This document shows positions 1 through 11,723 of a stretch of 64,000 nucleotides of DNA, one piece after another. Every line of letters starts with the position of its first letter. Within the stretch, counting starts at the first letter, position 1. The notes under the pieces were generated by a model. It worked only from the letters and a program-made list of their open reading frames with translations, ran no database searches and was not told where the DNA came from. This stretch comes from Malus domestica (Eukaryota; Streptophyta; Magnoliopsida; Rosales; Rosaceae): NCBI RefSeq assembly GCF_042453785.1, contig NC_091674.1, positions 26,391,001-26,455,000 of the forward strand, written 5' to 3'. A program made the translations under genes and the position numbers.

Positions 1-49
1 CTTCTATCCAAGCTTCAATCAACTCGATCACAATTAACAATATCGGCAG

Positions 50-1568
50 CATGATTCAAACAAAGCTGAAGCGCCACAATTATCTTGTATGGCGATCTCT
101 CTTTGAACCGATTCTTTCGCCCTTACAAACTCACCGGCATCATTGATGGATCTGAGCCTTCACCGTTGCGATTTCCTGTTGATAGCTCTGGAAATCTCTC
201 TTTGATTCCGAATCTGGAGTTCGATATCTGGTACGAGAAGGATCAAAACATCATTATCTGGATCAATTCTACTATTTCTGAATATTTGATTCCATTCACA
301 GTCGGTGTTCAATATGCGCGTGATCTTTGGATGAATCTTGAAAAACGCTTTGGCGGTGTCTCTCGTTCTCACATTCATCAACTGCGCACGAACTTACAAT
401 CTATAATCAAAGGCTCATCGTCCATCTCTGAGTACTTGTAGCGCATCAAGGAGATTACTGATGCTCTTGCTGCAGCTGGCGCTCTAGTTGATGATCATGA
501 TCTACTTCTCATCATACTTAATGGTATTCCTGATGAATATGATTCCTTTGTGGACTTGGTTCAATTTGATTGGCTGATACTTTTGTTGATGACCTTCATG
601 GATTCTTACTTAGCAAGGAAATGACATTTGCTCGCAAGAAACAACTACATGGATCTTCTACAATAGAGTCTTATCAGGCTCTAAATTTCATTTTAGCACC
701 ATCGACTCTCCCTCATTTGCTTCCTACACCTCAAGCATACACTGCTCAGAACACCAATCCAGGATGAAATTGTAGAGGCAACTTTCAGCGTCATAACAAC
801 TCCTACAATAATCGTAGAGGCAATCGCTATCGCTCCAACCGCTACAATAATCAGTCTTACAATCGGGGAGGAAATCGTGGTGGTTTTTGCTACTCTAACA
901 ATCATTTCAAAGCCAATCCGTGCCAAATCTGTGAAGATCCCGGTCATCTTGCTATTGATTGCTTAAACAGGAAGAATCCTAACTTTCAAGGCCGAGTTCC
1001 ACCAGCTAAACTTGCATTGGATGCCACGACACACACTTCTTCTCATCCTCCATGGTTGCTTGACTCAGGTGCAAGTACTCACACGACCAACAATTTCAGC
1101 AACATTCAGAATCCACAACCATACACTGGTCTTGACAAAGTATACATTAGAGATGGCCAAGGTTTGCCAATTCTCCATTCTAGACCTTTAGAGTTAATTC
1201 AGGCAGATGTTTGGGGACCAGCTCCATTGTTTTCTGTAAGTGGCTATCAGTTCTATGTCATCTTTGTCGATGACTTCACTAAATATACCTGGTTGTATCC
1301 ACTCAAGTCTAAATCAGATGTATTTCAAACTTTCATTGCATTTCAAGCACTTGTTGAAAATCTGTGTGGTTATAAAATTGGAACTTTGAGATTTGATTCA
1401 GGGGGTGAGTTTCTCAGTTCTGATTTCAAGAACCATCTTTTGGTTCATGGCATTCAACATCAATTGAGCTGTCCACATACACCCCAGCAAAATGGTTGTG
1501 CAGAAAGAAAACACCGACATGTTGTTGAAACTGCAATGACTCTTCTCATTGCTTCTCAGGTACCACAT
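50..1568 (+). pseudogene. Copia copy 1 Gag, protease and N-terminal integrase remnant
   Basis: Gag similarity starts near 50 and continues through several frames to about 770. A CCHC zinc knuckle (C-x2-C-x4-H-x4-C, beginning CQIC) lies near 919-960. The protease active-site motif LLDSGAST is near 1050. The integrase core follows, with an Asp in ADVWG (near 1205) and a DSGGEF segment (near 1396) supplying two acidic residues of the DDE triad, then a PQQNGCAERKHR segment. The reading frame is broken by at least one stop and several frameshifts, and it ends where the solo LTR enters the integrase. There is no intact product. Confidence 0.85.
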
Positions 1569-3231
1569 TGATAGGATTAAAAGCACACAACAAAGTAGCA
1601 CACAAATGTCCTATTGATTTTCCTTATTAACACTAAAATTTGTCAATTGTAGCATATGAAAATAAGGGTCTTTTCCGCAGAAGATTGTTTTATCCAACTA
1701 CTTAAAATGTCACAAAAACTGGTTGTTGTCCCTACTGACTAGCCACCGAAAAATAATTATTAGACTGACTTACACTTATCTAAAGTCTACGAAACTTTAT
1801 ATAAACACACTAGACACACAAAGCTACACTCACACAAATATTTAGGATTTTTGGAGTTGATTTGCTATTTAAATTAAATTGAACAAAAACAGGACAACAA
1901 CATATTTTAAGTAGTTCATAAATTAAGAAAAAACGAGTTAAGGGAATTGCTATCCACCACCAAATAATCATGCAAACATGTTATGTTTCATTCAAATTCC
2001 TTTTATTTCCGAATGAAGATGCTCAAGTTGGCTCAATGTTAGAACTCAACCTATTACTCTTTCTTATTTAGTATGTTAAGAGAATGGCGATTTCAACTTA
2101 ACTTAGTTCCTAGCATGCAATCTAGAATGGCGTGTTCATAGATTTAACAAGTAGAAATCATTAAGAACAAAAAGAGTTTGAGTCGTCACAAGGCATCGTA
2201 AGTACTAGTGTTGTCTTACTTATCCTAGAAATTGGTTCACATGTTAATCGCAATTAACAAGCACTACTCTAGAACATATGTAGGTCCTCATTCGACAAGG
2301 GCAGGCACACACATATTCATAGCGTTAGAATCCTAGATATGCTTACTACGTATGCATCCATAGAAAACAAATAAAGAATTCATCAATGAGACAAGTAGTG
2401 AACCAATTTTCATCCATTCATAAAAGTAATTCAAACGAAATGTCATAACAAACTTGCAATCATATTCGGGGCTTCAAAACAGCCCCTAACTACTAAAAAT
2501 TTAGTTACAAACAATCCTTAAGTTAAAACAAAAGATAGACATGAGTTTGAGAAGATAGAACCGAAAGAAATCGACTGAGGCCTCCTCCTCACTTCTTTCC
2601 TTCCCCAACGCTGCTTTTAAACCAATTCTTGCTGCATCATTTTCTTCTCCTTAACTCACCCACTAATAGCAATTTAATGATGACAATAAGTGAGAGGAAA
2701 TGGTAAAACAATTGTAACTCTTTGGGTAGCCCTTATGCCAATTACTCCCTCTTAATCCTCATCTTTAATTCCATTCCCTTTTATATTTGAATAAGTGTCA
2801 GCTGACTTGTTCTTGGCTGCATCAGTTTTGGCTGCTAAATTTATTGGGTTTATTGCTTCCATTGCAGTTACAAACTACTCAGCCTCTTGGTAACCTTTCA
2901 GTGTTAAAATTGCCATAACTTTTTCTATACAAATGATATTAACAATCCGCGAAATTCTCCAGAAAATAGACATCCGTAGCTTTCCAAGCATATAAGGCTC
3001 ATTCTCTATTTCATTCTGAGTTGTTCGTAACTTGCTTCCAAATTTAGCTGATCTGCACATGCAGTTTTGACGAATTTGTCACTTAAAATCCCACTTGTAC
3101 TATTTTTCCTTTCTTTGCTTGACAAATCCCACAAAACACAAAAACAAAGTAAATAGCTCAAGAATATAAGGAACTAGCTAAGACAAAACAGGTGAATTTG
3201 ATGTAAAATATATATAAATATGAGCTTATCA
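1569..3231. mobile_element. Solo LTR (about 1.66 kb) nested in Copia integrase
   Basis: The segment begins TGATAGGATT and ends GAGCTTATCA, so it has TG...CA ends with short inverted termini (TGATA/TATCA). It is flanked by the 5-bp direct repeat CACAT (1564-1568 and 3232-3236). The Copia integrase reading resumes immediately after it, confirming an insertion. No coding domain, PBS or PPT is visible inside. A 5-bp duplication with TG...CA ends and no internal region fits a solo LTR of an LTR retrotransposon. A non-autonomous LARD-like element is the alternative. Superfamily cannot be assigned. Confidence 0.65.
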
Positions 3232-3236
3232 CACAT

Positions 3237-5419
3237 TAATTATGGGTAGAAGCCTTTCTCACAGCAATATACTTAATCAATATGCTACCTCCGGTGTCCA
3301 AACCTTCACCATGGGAACAATTATTCAAAAAGTGTCTAGATTATTCCCAGCTTCGAATTTTTTGTTGCATCTGTTTTCCTTGGCTTAAACCTTTTACAAA
3401 GTCCAAACTCGACCCCAAAAGCAAACCATGTGTCTTCATTGGCTACAGTCTCTCCCATAAGGGTTACAGATGCTTGGATCCTTCTACAAATTGAGTTTAT
3501 GTATCTCAACATGTCCATTTTGATGAAACAACATTTCCTTTTCACAATCCCACACTACTTTCCCAAAAATAACCTTTTTGTTCCTCCTTCCCTCATTCAT
3601 TCCCATTTTCTCTCACTTTTCCAAATCTTTACTCTCCATCTCAGCTTATTCATAATTCCCATTCTACCCCAATCTCTCAAACTCATGTAGCTTCACCACG
3701 CTCACCATCACCTCTAAATTCCATTCCTGCACCTACAATTCCACCAGATGCACCAGTTACACATCCTACACCATGTTCTTCTATCCCATCTGAACTTGCC
3801 ACTACAAATCCACCAGCTTCATCATCAAACCTCTCCATTCACCCTATGCAAACTAGATCCAAATCAGGAATTTTTAAACCCAAAGCCTTTATAGCAACCA
3901 AACATCCACTCCCTTCTCACATTGACACTGAGTTTGTTCCTTCTACATATCTCCAAGCATCCAAGTATTCACACTAGCGAGCTGCAATGCAAGATGAATT
4001 TAATGCATTACAAAACAGTGGAACTTGGAAACTTGTGCCTTCTGATTCTACATACAATATAGTTGGTTGTAAGTGGGTTTTCAGAATCAAACGAAAGCCT
4101 GATGGTTTTGTGGACAGATACAAAGCCCACCTTGTTACAAAATGATACAATCAGTAAGAGGGAATTGATTATAGTGATACTTGTAGCCCAGTGGCTAAAC
4201 CAATGACCATTCGAATACTTTTCACTCTTGCAGTTCAATCCAATTGGTTTATGCATCAATTGGATGTCATCAATGCCTTTTTACATGGCTTCTTAAAGGA
4301 AAATGTTTATATGTCCCAACCTCCTGGCTTTATTGATCAATACCACCCTACTCATGTCTGTCACGTACAAAAATCTCTCTATAGTCTAAAGCAAGCTCCT
4401 CGAGCATGGTTTGAGAAACTTCAATCTGCCTTATTTTCCATAGGATTTAAGGCTTCTCAATCTGATCACAGTTTGTTTGTTCTTAAGCAACCTATATTGG
4501 TTCTGGTCTTAGTCTATGTTGACGATATAATAGTCACAGGACCCTCTTCAAATGCATGTGTTAATGTGATCACTCAGCTCAGTGCTCAGTTTCCAGTCAA
4601 GGACTTAGGGGCTTTGCATTACTTCCTTGGCTTGGAAGTTACTCGATCTGCATCAGGAATCTTTCTTCATCAGTCCAAATATATATTGGATCTTCTCAAA
4701 AGAACCAAAATGGATAGTGCAAAACCTTGTTTAACATCACTTGGTTCTGCAAAATTGGATCTCACAGGTTCTCCATTAACCAATCCTGAAGAATATCGCT
4801 CAATAGTCGAGGCACTCCAGTATCTCACATGGACTCATCCTGATATTTCCTTTGCAATCAACTTAGTGTGCCAGTTTATGCACTCCCCTAAAGACTAACA
4901 TTTTAAAGATGTTAAACGTATTCTTCGATATCTCAAAGGCACTCTCAGGCATGGCTTATGGTTTCCCAAAACTGCTTCCCCTTTAACACTTAAAGATGCT
5001 CTACTGGTGGTTTCTGCATATTCCTTGGTTCCTCCATCATTAGTTGGAGTGCCAAGAAGCAACACACTGTTGCTCGTTCATCAACCGAAACTGAGTATAG
5101 GTCATTTGCGCACACTGCTGCAGAATTGACTTGGATATGCAATCTCTTTACAGATATTGGTTTTCAGTTACCTTTTCTACCGCAGATTTGGTGCGACAAC
5201 ATTTCAGCGATTGCATTGGCTTCCAATCCAGTGTTTCATGCTCGCACTAAACACGTCGAAATCGACTATTATTACATACGAGAATTGGTTCTTGCCAAAC
5301 TCCTCACAGTTCAGTTTGTGTGCAGCCAGGACCAAATTGCTGACATTCATACGAAATCTCTTCCTCGACAATACATCTTCGAGACAAGCTTTCACTTTGC
5401 CCTTCTCCACTTAGCTTGA
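3237..5419 (+). pseudogene. Copia copy 1 C-terminal integrase, reverse transcriptase and RNase H remnant
   Basis: The integrase tail (GYSLSHKGYRCLDP near 3450) is followed by a Ser/Pro-rich linker. Reverse transcriptase runs from about 3990 to 4900 with the catalytic YVDD motif near 4516, and RNase H follows to a stop at 5419 (TKHVEIDYYYIRE near 5250). In-frame stops and frame changes occur near 3492, 3977, 4142, 4898 and 5000. The longest open part is 4191-4898 (235 codons), which lacks the RT N-terminus. No functional polyprotein can be made. Confidence 0.88.
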
Positions 5420-5568
5420 GGGGGTGTGAAGAGAAAGTTACCACTGTTAAATAGAGCTGTCAAAAGTTAGTTAGGGTTTTACTTTTGTAATTTACCCTTG
5501 TAGTTAAGTTGTTACTTTTAGCTTCTCTTGTAACTTAATTATTAAATAATGAAATCATTTTTTCAACA
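5414..5568 (+). repeat. Polypurine tract and 3' LTR of Copia copy 1
   Basis: Directly after the RNase H stop the sequence reads TTGAGGGGG (polypurine tract), then the LTR starts TGTGAAGAG at about 5425 and ends ...TTCAACA at about 5568. This gives a short LTR of about 144 bp with conventional TG...CA ends, unlike the TA...TA elements at 48.5 and 58.8 kb. The 3' boundary is inferred from the CA dinucleotide because the partner LTR is outside the window. Confidence 0.7.
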
Positions 5569-6862
5569 ACATCAACTCCTCAACTCCAGGAAATAGAGTT
5601 GCTGATTGAAAAGATTGAGCAACTATCTCTTTCCCAGGTTCCGAGACCTTAACCCCATCTGCAAGATCATGAACTATATACTCCAAAACCCGAGTTGCTG
5701 GGTTTACTGCACGACACACAATGTGATTCCCAACTATCACATTATTCATTGATTTCAGCTCATAATCCAAAAGGTCAGTATCTCCAATATGTTAAGCGAG
5801 CTGCATCTCGCACATCTTGCCAGGTCATCCCTCCATGACCACTCTCTTTCTTTTCTTGCACTCTCTTTCTTTTCTTGCAATGCATTCACAATCACATCCG
5901 CTGGAAACTCGAGTCTTCTTGTAGGCCATCTGTTATCCATGTCACCTTGTTGAATACCCAAAGAAATCTCCAACTGGTAGCGCCATTTTATATAATCCAA
6001 CAATATTCTTGAAATTGGGAGCACAACAGAAACACAAATACCCAAATCTTGAACAAGTATACTTCCAAAAGACAACACAAGCCACAACCAAGTAGTATAG
6101 CTGTAATTATTAACTAGCAACAAAAAACTTGAAAAACCCATAAAATATCCATTCTAATTGTTCAAGAATTCAAAGAAAAGGGACTGAAAACATAACCTTC
6201 ACATGAAACTTTTGAGTTGGGTATTTTGACAAACACCTGGAGTGCACCCATGTCTGATCTTTCTTCCATACCAGAGAACAAAGAATTCACTGACCCATTT
6301 CTTCAAACAGTTGGAGTGCACAGAATTAGAACATGAAGAGCTCCCAAGACCAGAATCCACCTTCAGCCTCCAGAAAATCGCCAACTAGAGGAAATGGAAT
6401 TAGTGCAATTGGACCTTTCTTGTCCCTCCAACCTTCCACCGTTGACCACACAAGATCTGAAGAAGAAAACTCCAGTGCAGGTCAATCTGGGTTTTTCTGC
6501 AAATGGCAAAGGCAAACTCGGCCGAAGTACTTAACTACATTGAGATAACATATTCATTGGTGGTGGTCTGCAAAACTCCAAAAGCATCAAATTTTGAATA
6601 CCAGAGAAACCCACTTAGCAATTTCCCATGAAATCTTGGGCAACTCCATCAGATGCAGGAAAACCAAAAATTAAATCCAAAGACACGAGCTTTTCATTCT
6701 AGAATTGGGAATTTCTTATCGCGGAAGCATCGAAAATCTAAAGAAAATTTGAGGAGAAACTAAACTAGAGAAGGAAAGAAAAGAAAAAAAAATAAAAAAT
6801 GCAAACTACTAAGAAGTGGAACCACCAGAATCCATGGCGTGAGCCTGGTGGCTCTGATACCA
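5569..6862 (-). mobile_element. Leader and unidentified coding part of a minus-strand LTR retrotransposon, truncated by Copia copy 1
   Basis: Reading from the LTR at 6863-7104 toward lower coordinates, the primer-binding site is followed by about 700 bp of T-rich leader. Two partly open stretches follow: 5755-6141 (about 128 codons, including RRLEFPADVIVNALQEKKES) and 5555-5770 (71 codons, starting MDYELKSMNNVIVGN), offset by a frame. The second runs into the end of Copia copy 1. No Gag, protease, integrase or RT motif is recognisable. Possibilities are a divergent Gag, exons captured from a host gene, or unrelated DNA beside the LTR. I cannot assign a function. Confidence 0.45.
6849..6862 (-). 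other. Primer-binding site (initiator Met tRNA type)
   Basis: On the minus strand the LTR end is followed at once by TGGTATCAGAGCCACC, the usual plant PBS complementary to the 3' end of initiator methionine tRNA. There is no spacer between the LTR and the PBS. Confidence 0.8.
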
Positions 6863-7104
6863 TATTAACTACATTGCAAAAGATGAAATTGGTACAGAGG
6901 AAAAGAAAGAATTGGTAGAGAGAAACAAGAGAGATTGTATTGACTGATTAGAGAAAATGTATACAACTGAACTTAAGGAAATGAATGATAGATATACAAT
7001 CCCTTATATAGCCATATACCTCAATTACAATAATACCCTTCTAACTATATTCCTATTATATCAGTTATTACAAACACCTATCTTTTAATTATTTTTACAT
7101 AATA
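6863..7104 (-). repeat. 5' LTR of minus-strand LTR retrotransposon
   Basis: The LTR abuts the PBS at 6862/6863. On the minus strand it would begin TATTATGT and end TTAATA, so the ends are again TA...TA rather than TG...CA. A promoter-like TATATAAGGG lies near 7004-7013 on the minus strand. The outer boundary near 7104 is inferred from the TA end and has no partner LTR in the window, so it may shift by several bases. Confidence 0.6.
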
Positions 7105-8168
7105 TCATCCAAATCGAAAATTATATTACAGTTTGATTAAATGATGGTCATTTTAGTGTTCTTAGAATTGTTTAAGTTGTAGAAAACAATGTCCTGAAAA
7201 GGAAAAAAAAAAGTTTAGAATGAGAGCACGAATTATAAGTCGTATCATCTCAATTGATCATTTCGTGAACAATCTCTCTAAAAAAAGTGGAACCTACAAT
7301 CTTAGTACTGGCTGGTGAGTTGAGATAATACAAATCGACCTTGCTCTTTAGGACGACTAATTCAACAAGGTTTAAAGATTCAACTTGAAGGAGGTTCTAG
7401 ATGATATAGTTCTCAAGAATTACGGACTTGGAAGTGAAATCTATCAAATTTGTTGTTGGAGTTTTCTCTTTTTTTTTTTCAATGGCCATTTGCTTTTATG
7501 TATATTATACACGAAGAAAAATAAATGGTCTCACTGTGAAAGTGACATTTTCTTGGGCAAAAGACTTTTCATGGTGTACGTACAAATTATGAAAGTTGAT
7601 TGTTTATGCACCAATATAATTGGAAGCTCTCCACCAAAGTTTTTTAAAAAATAGAAAAAATGTAAAAGAAAACAGAACATCGATGCTTCATTTTCAACAT
7701 ATTAGGTAATGCCCTAATATTGGCCCCCCATGACATAAGTAGGGATTCTAAATGTATGATAATATTATGGTGAGAGTGATAGAGAAAGATCAGTATGGGT
7801 TGGGTTGGTTTTCTCAACCCAGAAAATATTAGTAGCAAATGGATATTGATCTTAAGGGGAAACGATAATTTAAAATATAACTTTTAGATTAACTATATGT
7901 CATAAAGTGCAGTATTTTCTATTCGACTTTAACATGGATGAACTATGATATATATGATATCGTGTCGAGTTGGGAACAGTTTATCCAAACATAAGACGTG
8001 TATATGACCACTCCACTATTCCGAAGTTTTTTTTTTCTGGATTAGGAACACACAATTTTGGACATTTTCCCTACGAATTAAAACTGACTTTGTTGACAGA
8101 AATGTAAACAATATGTTTTTTTATGAACATTTTGTTTATTTACGTGATGCAGAGTATTAGCAACACGG

Positions 8169-8367
8169 GGCTCGTTGGAAATTACTTTTAAAATGGTTGA
8201 AAATAATGAAAGTGCTTTTACGATCAGTCCTTAGTAAAAATGCAATTGAATTATTATAGAAAGAACTAATGTTTCTTGCATGAAGCACTTCAAATTCTTT
8301 TAGAACCCAAAAATATTTTTTTTTAAAAGTGCTTTTAGTCATTTTAAAAATATTTCTAAACGAGCTC
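8169..8367. mobile_element. Foldback MITE (about 200 bp)
   Basis: The left end (GGCTCGTTGGAAATTACTTT) and the reverse complement of the right end (AGCTCGTTTAGAAATATTTT) match imperfectly over roughly 50 bp, both continuing into AAAATG and AAAGTGC/AAAGCAC stretches. No coding capacity. Target duplication not clear. Confidence 0.55.
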
Positions 8368-9656
8368 TAAGTTGTTATTCAACGATACCGTAAAGTAAAG
8401 CTAAAATAACTAAAATTCCAAAATTAACTAGAACCCTAGCTTAACTAGTTTACGCGCTTAACCTTCTAGATGTTCATGCATTATTCTGTCTTTTTAATGG
8501 ACTAAATTAAAGAAAAATTACAAGACACAAAATAAGTGCGCAAAGGAGAAAAAGTTGGGTTTACGCAAATTATTTCTCAAATAATATATTATTTTTAAAA
8601 CTCACTTTAAATATAAGTCAATAGTTTACATATACGAATGAATAACTCATCAACTAGAACAAACCAAGCCAAGTATAATACGATGTGCAAATTTCTTGGG
8701 TGCGCAAAAGCAAGATTTATTGATCAACTCATTTTGCTCATCAAAAGCATCATGGGTTAGATAATAAACAAGCCAATCGCGCACACACACACATATATGT
8801 ATGTATGGAGGTCCCCGAGCTTACACCACACAAACACACACACATATGTATGTAGCTGCAACCCTTTTTTTGGAGTGAGTTCAGTGTGTGAAACCAGCAC
8901 TATGAACATTAAGAACAAGATGGAGGGGAAGTTAGGTTCGTTGAGGAACCCATCTGTCCAGCTAGCTAGATCCTTCTCAGTTCTCACTCGTATATGATAA
9001 TACCAATAACATAGGTTCATAAAAATAAAATTTCGGATTTAAAAAAAAAATACAATTATTGGTTATTGAAACCAAAGCTTGAGGTTGATAACGTGAGATG
9101 GCCGACTCGTCTTATGTATTAAACGAACTGGTCCAAGCTATGGTGGACCGACTTTAATGCGTGGGCTAGTGGTGTTAAAAATTCTCTTGGATATAGATAA
9201 CTGCAGAGATTCACACATTTTAAATTCAATGGGATGAATGTGATAATATAACTCTCAGCCTTAATTATCATGTATACATGTATAACACTTTAAAATATTC
9301 ACTCTTTTTATAATCTAGAATTTCTCTTTCTTCGTCTTTCAAATTTAGGAGTATTCTTTTTGTATGTAATGTAATAATAAATATAAATTCTTTTGGTTTA
9401 GTATTTTTCTTATTCTGAAACATTTAATTAGGTTCTTGGGTCATTTTACTAAGGGGTATATCTGTCATTCAATTTTCTTCAAAACTTTGGGTGCCCAAAT
9501 ATCACTTTTGGGTGTACACAGACCCAATCATTTTACAATGGTAATATAAAAAGCCCAGGCTCGTTGATAATTGGATCAAGGTCCAAACAGGCCCAAATGG
9601 GCTTATGACAACCCGAGCGAAACCTCTACCGTCCACTTGCCAGGAGGATTTTAGTT

Positions 9657-9838
9657 GGATTCTCTTTGAGAGGATTATAGAGATCCTTTAATTATATTCG
9701 TTCATTGTATATTATGCGGTCAGAAATTATTGTAAATTTTTTTATTTAAAATTGAATATAAATAATACTTGATAAAAACTGACCACACGATATATGATGA
9801 ACGAATGTAATTAAAGGATTTAACGAGGATTTTCTCTT
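9657..9838. mobile_element. Foldback MITE upstream of ISU1
   Basis: Two inverted arms of about 60 bp surround a short AT-rich loop. The left arm includes CCTTTAATTATATTCGTTCA and GCGGTCAG. The right arm reverse-complements to CCTTTAATTACATTCGTTCA and GTGGTCAG. Fewer than 300 bp separate it from the ISU1 start. Confidence 0.6.
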
Positions 9839-9917
9839 CACTAGTTCATCCAGAAATCTGGAAAACTTGCTTTCTTAAACATCTGTCATATCACATTTTA
9901 AAACAATCTCCGCCGTC

Positions 9918-9923
9918 CACGTG
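9918..9923. promoter_or_regulatory. G-box (CACGTG) in the ISU1 upstream region
   Basis: A palindromic CACGTG lies 135 bp before the ISU1 start codon, within a short GC-richer patch. G-boxes bind bZIP/bHLH factors in plants. Function here is inferred from motif and position only. Confidence 0.35.
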
Positions 9924-10057
9924 TCCACAACCAAACCGCCATCCAAAAATGGGAATCTACAAATATCGTAGTCGTTTTTTGTTATCCAATTTCTCTCCGC
10001 CTTCGTTCACAAAAACCGAATATTTCACCCTGAAAATTTTGCAACCGCGAAGCAAAA

Positions 10058-11723
10058 ATGTTGAGACTTGCGGCGAAGAGGATTCTCCAAGGCGGCCGTC
10101 TGGGCTCGCCGGAGGCTCAGTCACCGGCGGTCCTGAGCCTGCCACGTATGTACCACGAGAGGGTGGTGGACCACTACGACAACCCCCGCAACGTCGGAAC
10201 GTTCGACAAGAATGACCCGACGATCGGCACGGGGCTCGTTGGCGCTCCAGCCTGTGGCGACGTGATGAAGCTCCAGATTAAGGTCGATGACAGCACGGGA
10301 AAGATTGTTGATGCTTGCTTCAAGACCTTTGGGTGTGGATCGGCCATTGCTTCTTCTTCTGTCGGTTAGTCACGTATATATGTGTATATATTCAGATATT
10401 TGTTTATGTTATTGACTGTTTGGTTGCCTAGAAGACAGAAGAATGAATCTTTTTAATAGCAATCTGAATTCGAAGCATCCTATGGACTGTAGTGTTTATT
10501 GACTGAATTATTTGGTGCTTTGTTGGTTTAGTTTGAGGTACGCATAAGCATGTGTAATTTTTGAGCTTATAACTTGTTCTGTTGGGTTGCCAATTAAAAT
10601 GTCCAGGTGTTTAGATTGAATTCATGCATTTTCCCGAGTTTTCGTATTTCATTGCAATTCGTACAAGACATTTTGTTGATGTATGATTAATTTGTTTATC
10701 TGTGTAATATGTATGATTAATTTGATTATCTCCTGCATGGTTGCATTTCATCCTGGTACCTGTATCAGTAATCAATCAATTGCATGCACAATTTGGGGTA
10801 ATGGGAGATTTTCGCCCATTGAAACAAATCCGGTGTGTTTTCGCTTTCTTTGAAGCCAATAAATTTGGAATTGTAACATTTCTATAGGTTTAAGATGCAT
10901 AATTGTTACTGTATCATGGCATATGATGCTTACCTTGCATAGTTTTTTGTCGTAATTTGGCGAATATGATTCTTTCTGGACAGATAGCTTCGATTTAATT
11001 TTTCTAATGCTGGGTTTGTATCTTCTTTCAGCTACGGAATGGGTGAAGGGGAAACAAATGGAGGAAGTCTTGACGATTAAGAACACGTGAGTTCTGCTCT
11101 TCCTCCTATATTCTTATCGAATTTCTTTTGTTCATATTTCGCTGATATTTTCGTCAACATTATGGACTTGGATATCTAATTGAGTGCGTATTTTTGGTTT
11201 GCATCATGCTAGTTTTACTCTTTCAGTATTTATATTTGTTTGTATAATACTTGCCAATGGCAATTGCATGCTAATTTGGTTCGTAAGTGTTTATTGTGAA
11301 CTTTGATTCGATACTATGCCCAAAAGGTAGGATTTTTACCGTGTTTTCGTTGTCCTGCTTAGTCAAATAGCCTTGTTTGGTGCCCCTTTTGCCAACTAAC
11401 CGTCCTCTTACTGGCCTTTGCCATAGTGATTTATGTTATCCGTTTGAGGTCTGGTTTGCTGTTGCTCAGAATTTGTTCTGCTGGAAGCTTTGATAGTATG
11501 TGTCATTCTCTTCACACATTTTTGCTCATTGTTTCAATTGGTTCTTTTGAAATGTCGTTGCAGAGAGATTGCAAAACATCTTTCACTTCCTCCAGTGAAG
11601 CTTCACTGCAGCATGCTCGCCGAGGATGCCATTAAGGCAGCTGTTAAAGACTATCAAACCAAGCAAACCAAAAAAACTGGCGGTACAGAGGCATCTCCTG
11701 CGGAGAAGGCTGTCAATGCTTGA
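10058..11723 (+). CDS. ISU1: Iron-sulfur cluster assembly scaffold protein ISU1 (mitochondrial, IscU/NifU-N type)
   Basis: Three exons, 10058-10364, 11032-11086 and 11564-11723, join in phase across GT-AG introns to give a protein of about 173 aa, the usual plant ISU length. It scaffolds de novo [2Fe-2S] assembly in the mitochondrial matrix, receiving sulfur from the NFS1 cysteine desulfurase and passing clusters on through HSP70/HSP40 chaperones. Residues 1-30 look like a mitochondrial presequence (Arg-rich, few acidic). The three cluster-ligand cysteines lie in APACGD, FGCGSA and LHCSML, and the chaperone-binding LPPVK motif precedes the last. The C-terminal KQTKKTGGTEASP tail is typical of plant ISU. 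The first ATG in this frame was chosen because it gives the presequence. A G-box lies upstream. All key residues are present, so the gene looks functional. Confidence 0.96.

Larger units (their letters stand above)
1..5568 (+). mobile_element. Degenerate Ty1/Copia retrotransposon (copy 1), 5' end outside window
   Basis: Gag, protease, integrase, reverse transcriptase and RNase H segments follow one another on the plus strand in Copia order, ending in a polypurine tract and a 3' LTR. The 5' LTR and primer-binding site lie left of the window. The body is split by a solo LTR at 1569-3231 with a 5-bp target duplication (CACAT). Stops and frameshifts occur throughout, for example a TAG ending the first Gag block near 439, and the GAG-pre-integrase zinc region appears deleted near 1160-1175, where the protease segment runs straight into the integrase core. 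The element is dead by sequence. The family is certain; the age is not determinable without the 5' LTR. Confidence 0.93.
7105..9900. other. Intergenic AT-rich DNA with MITE relics
   Basis: No supported gene. The stretch holds two foldback MITEs (listed separately) and short CA/TA microsatellites near 8781-8850. The small ORFs here lack codon bias, introns or recognisable motifs. Confidence 0.7.

Noticed and set aside
8757-9020. Small ORFs on both strands around the CA/TA microsatellites
   Set aside because: They are driven by the repeats (THTYV-type peptides) and have no gene structure.
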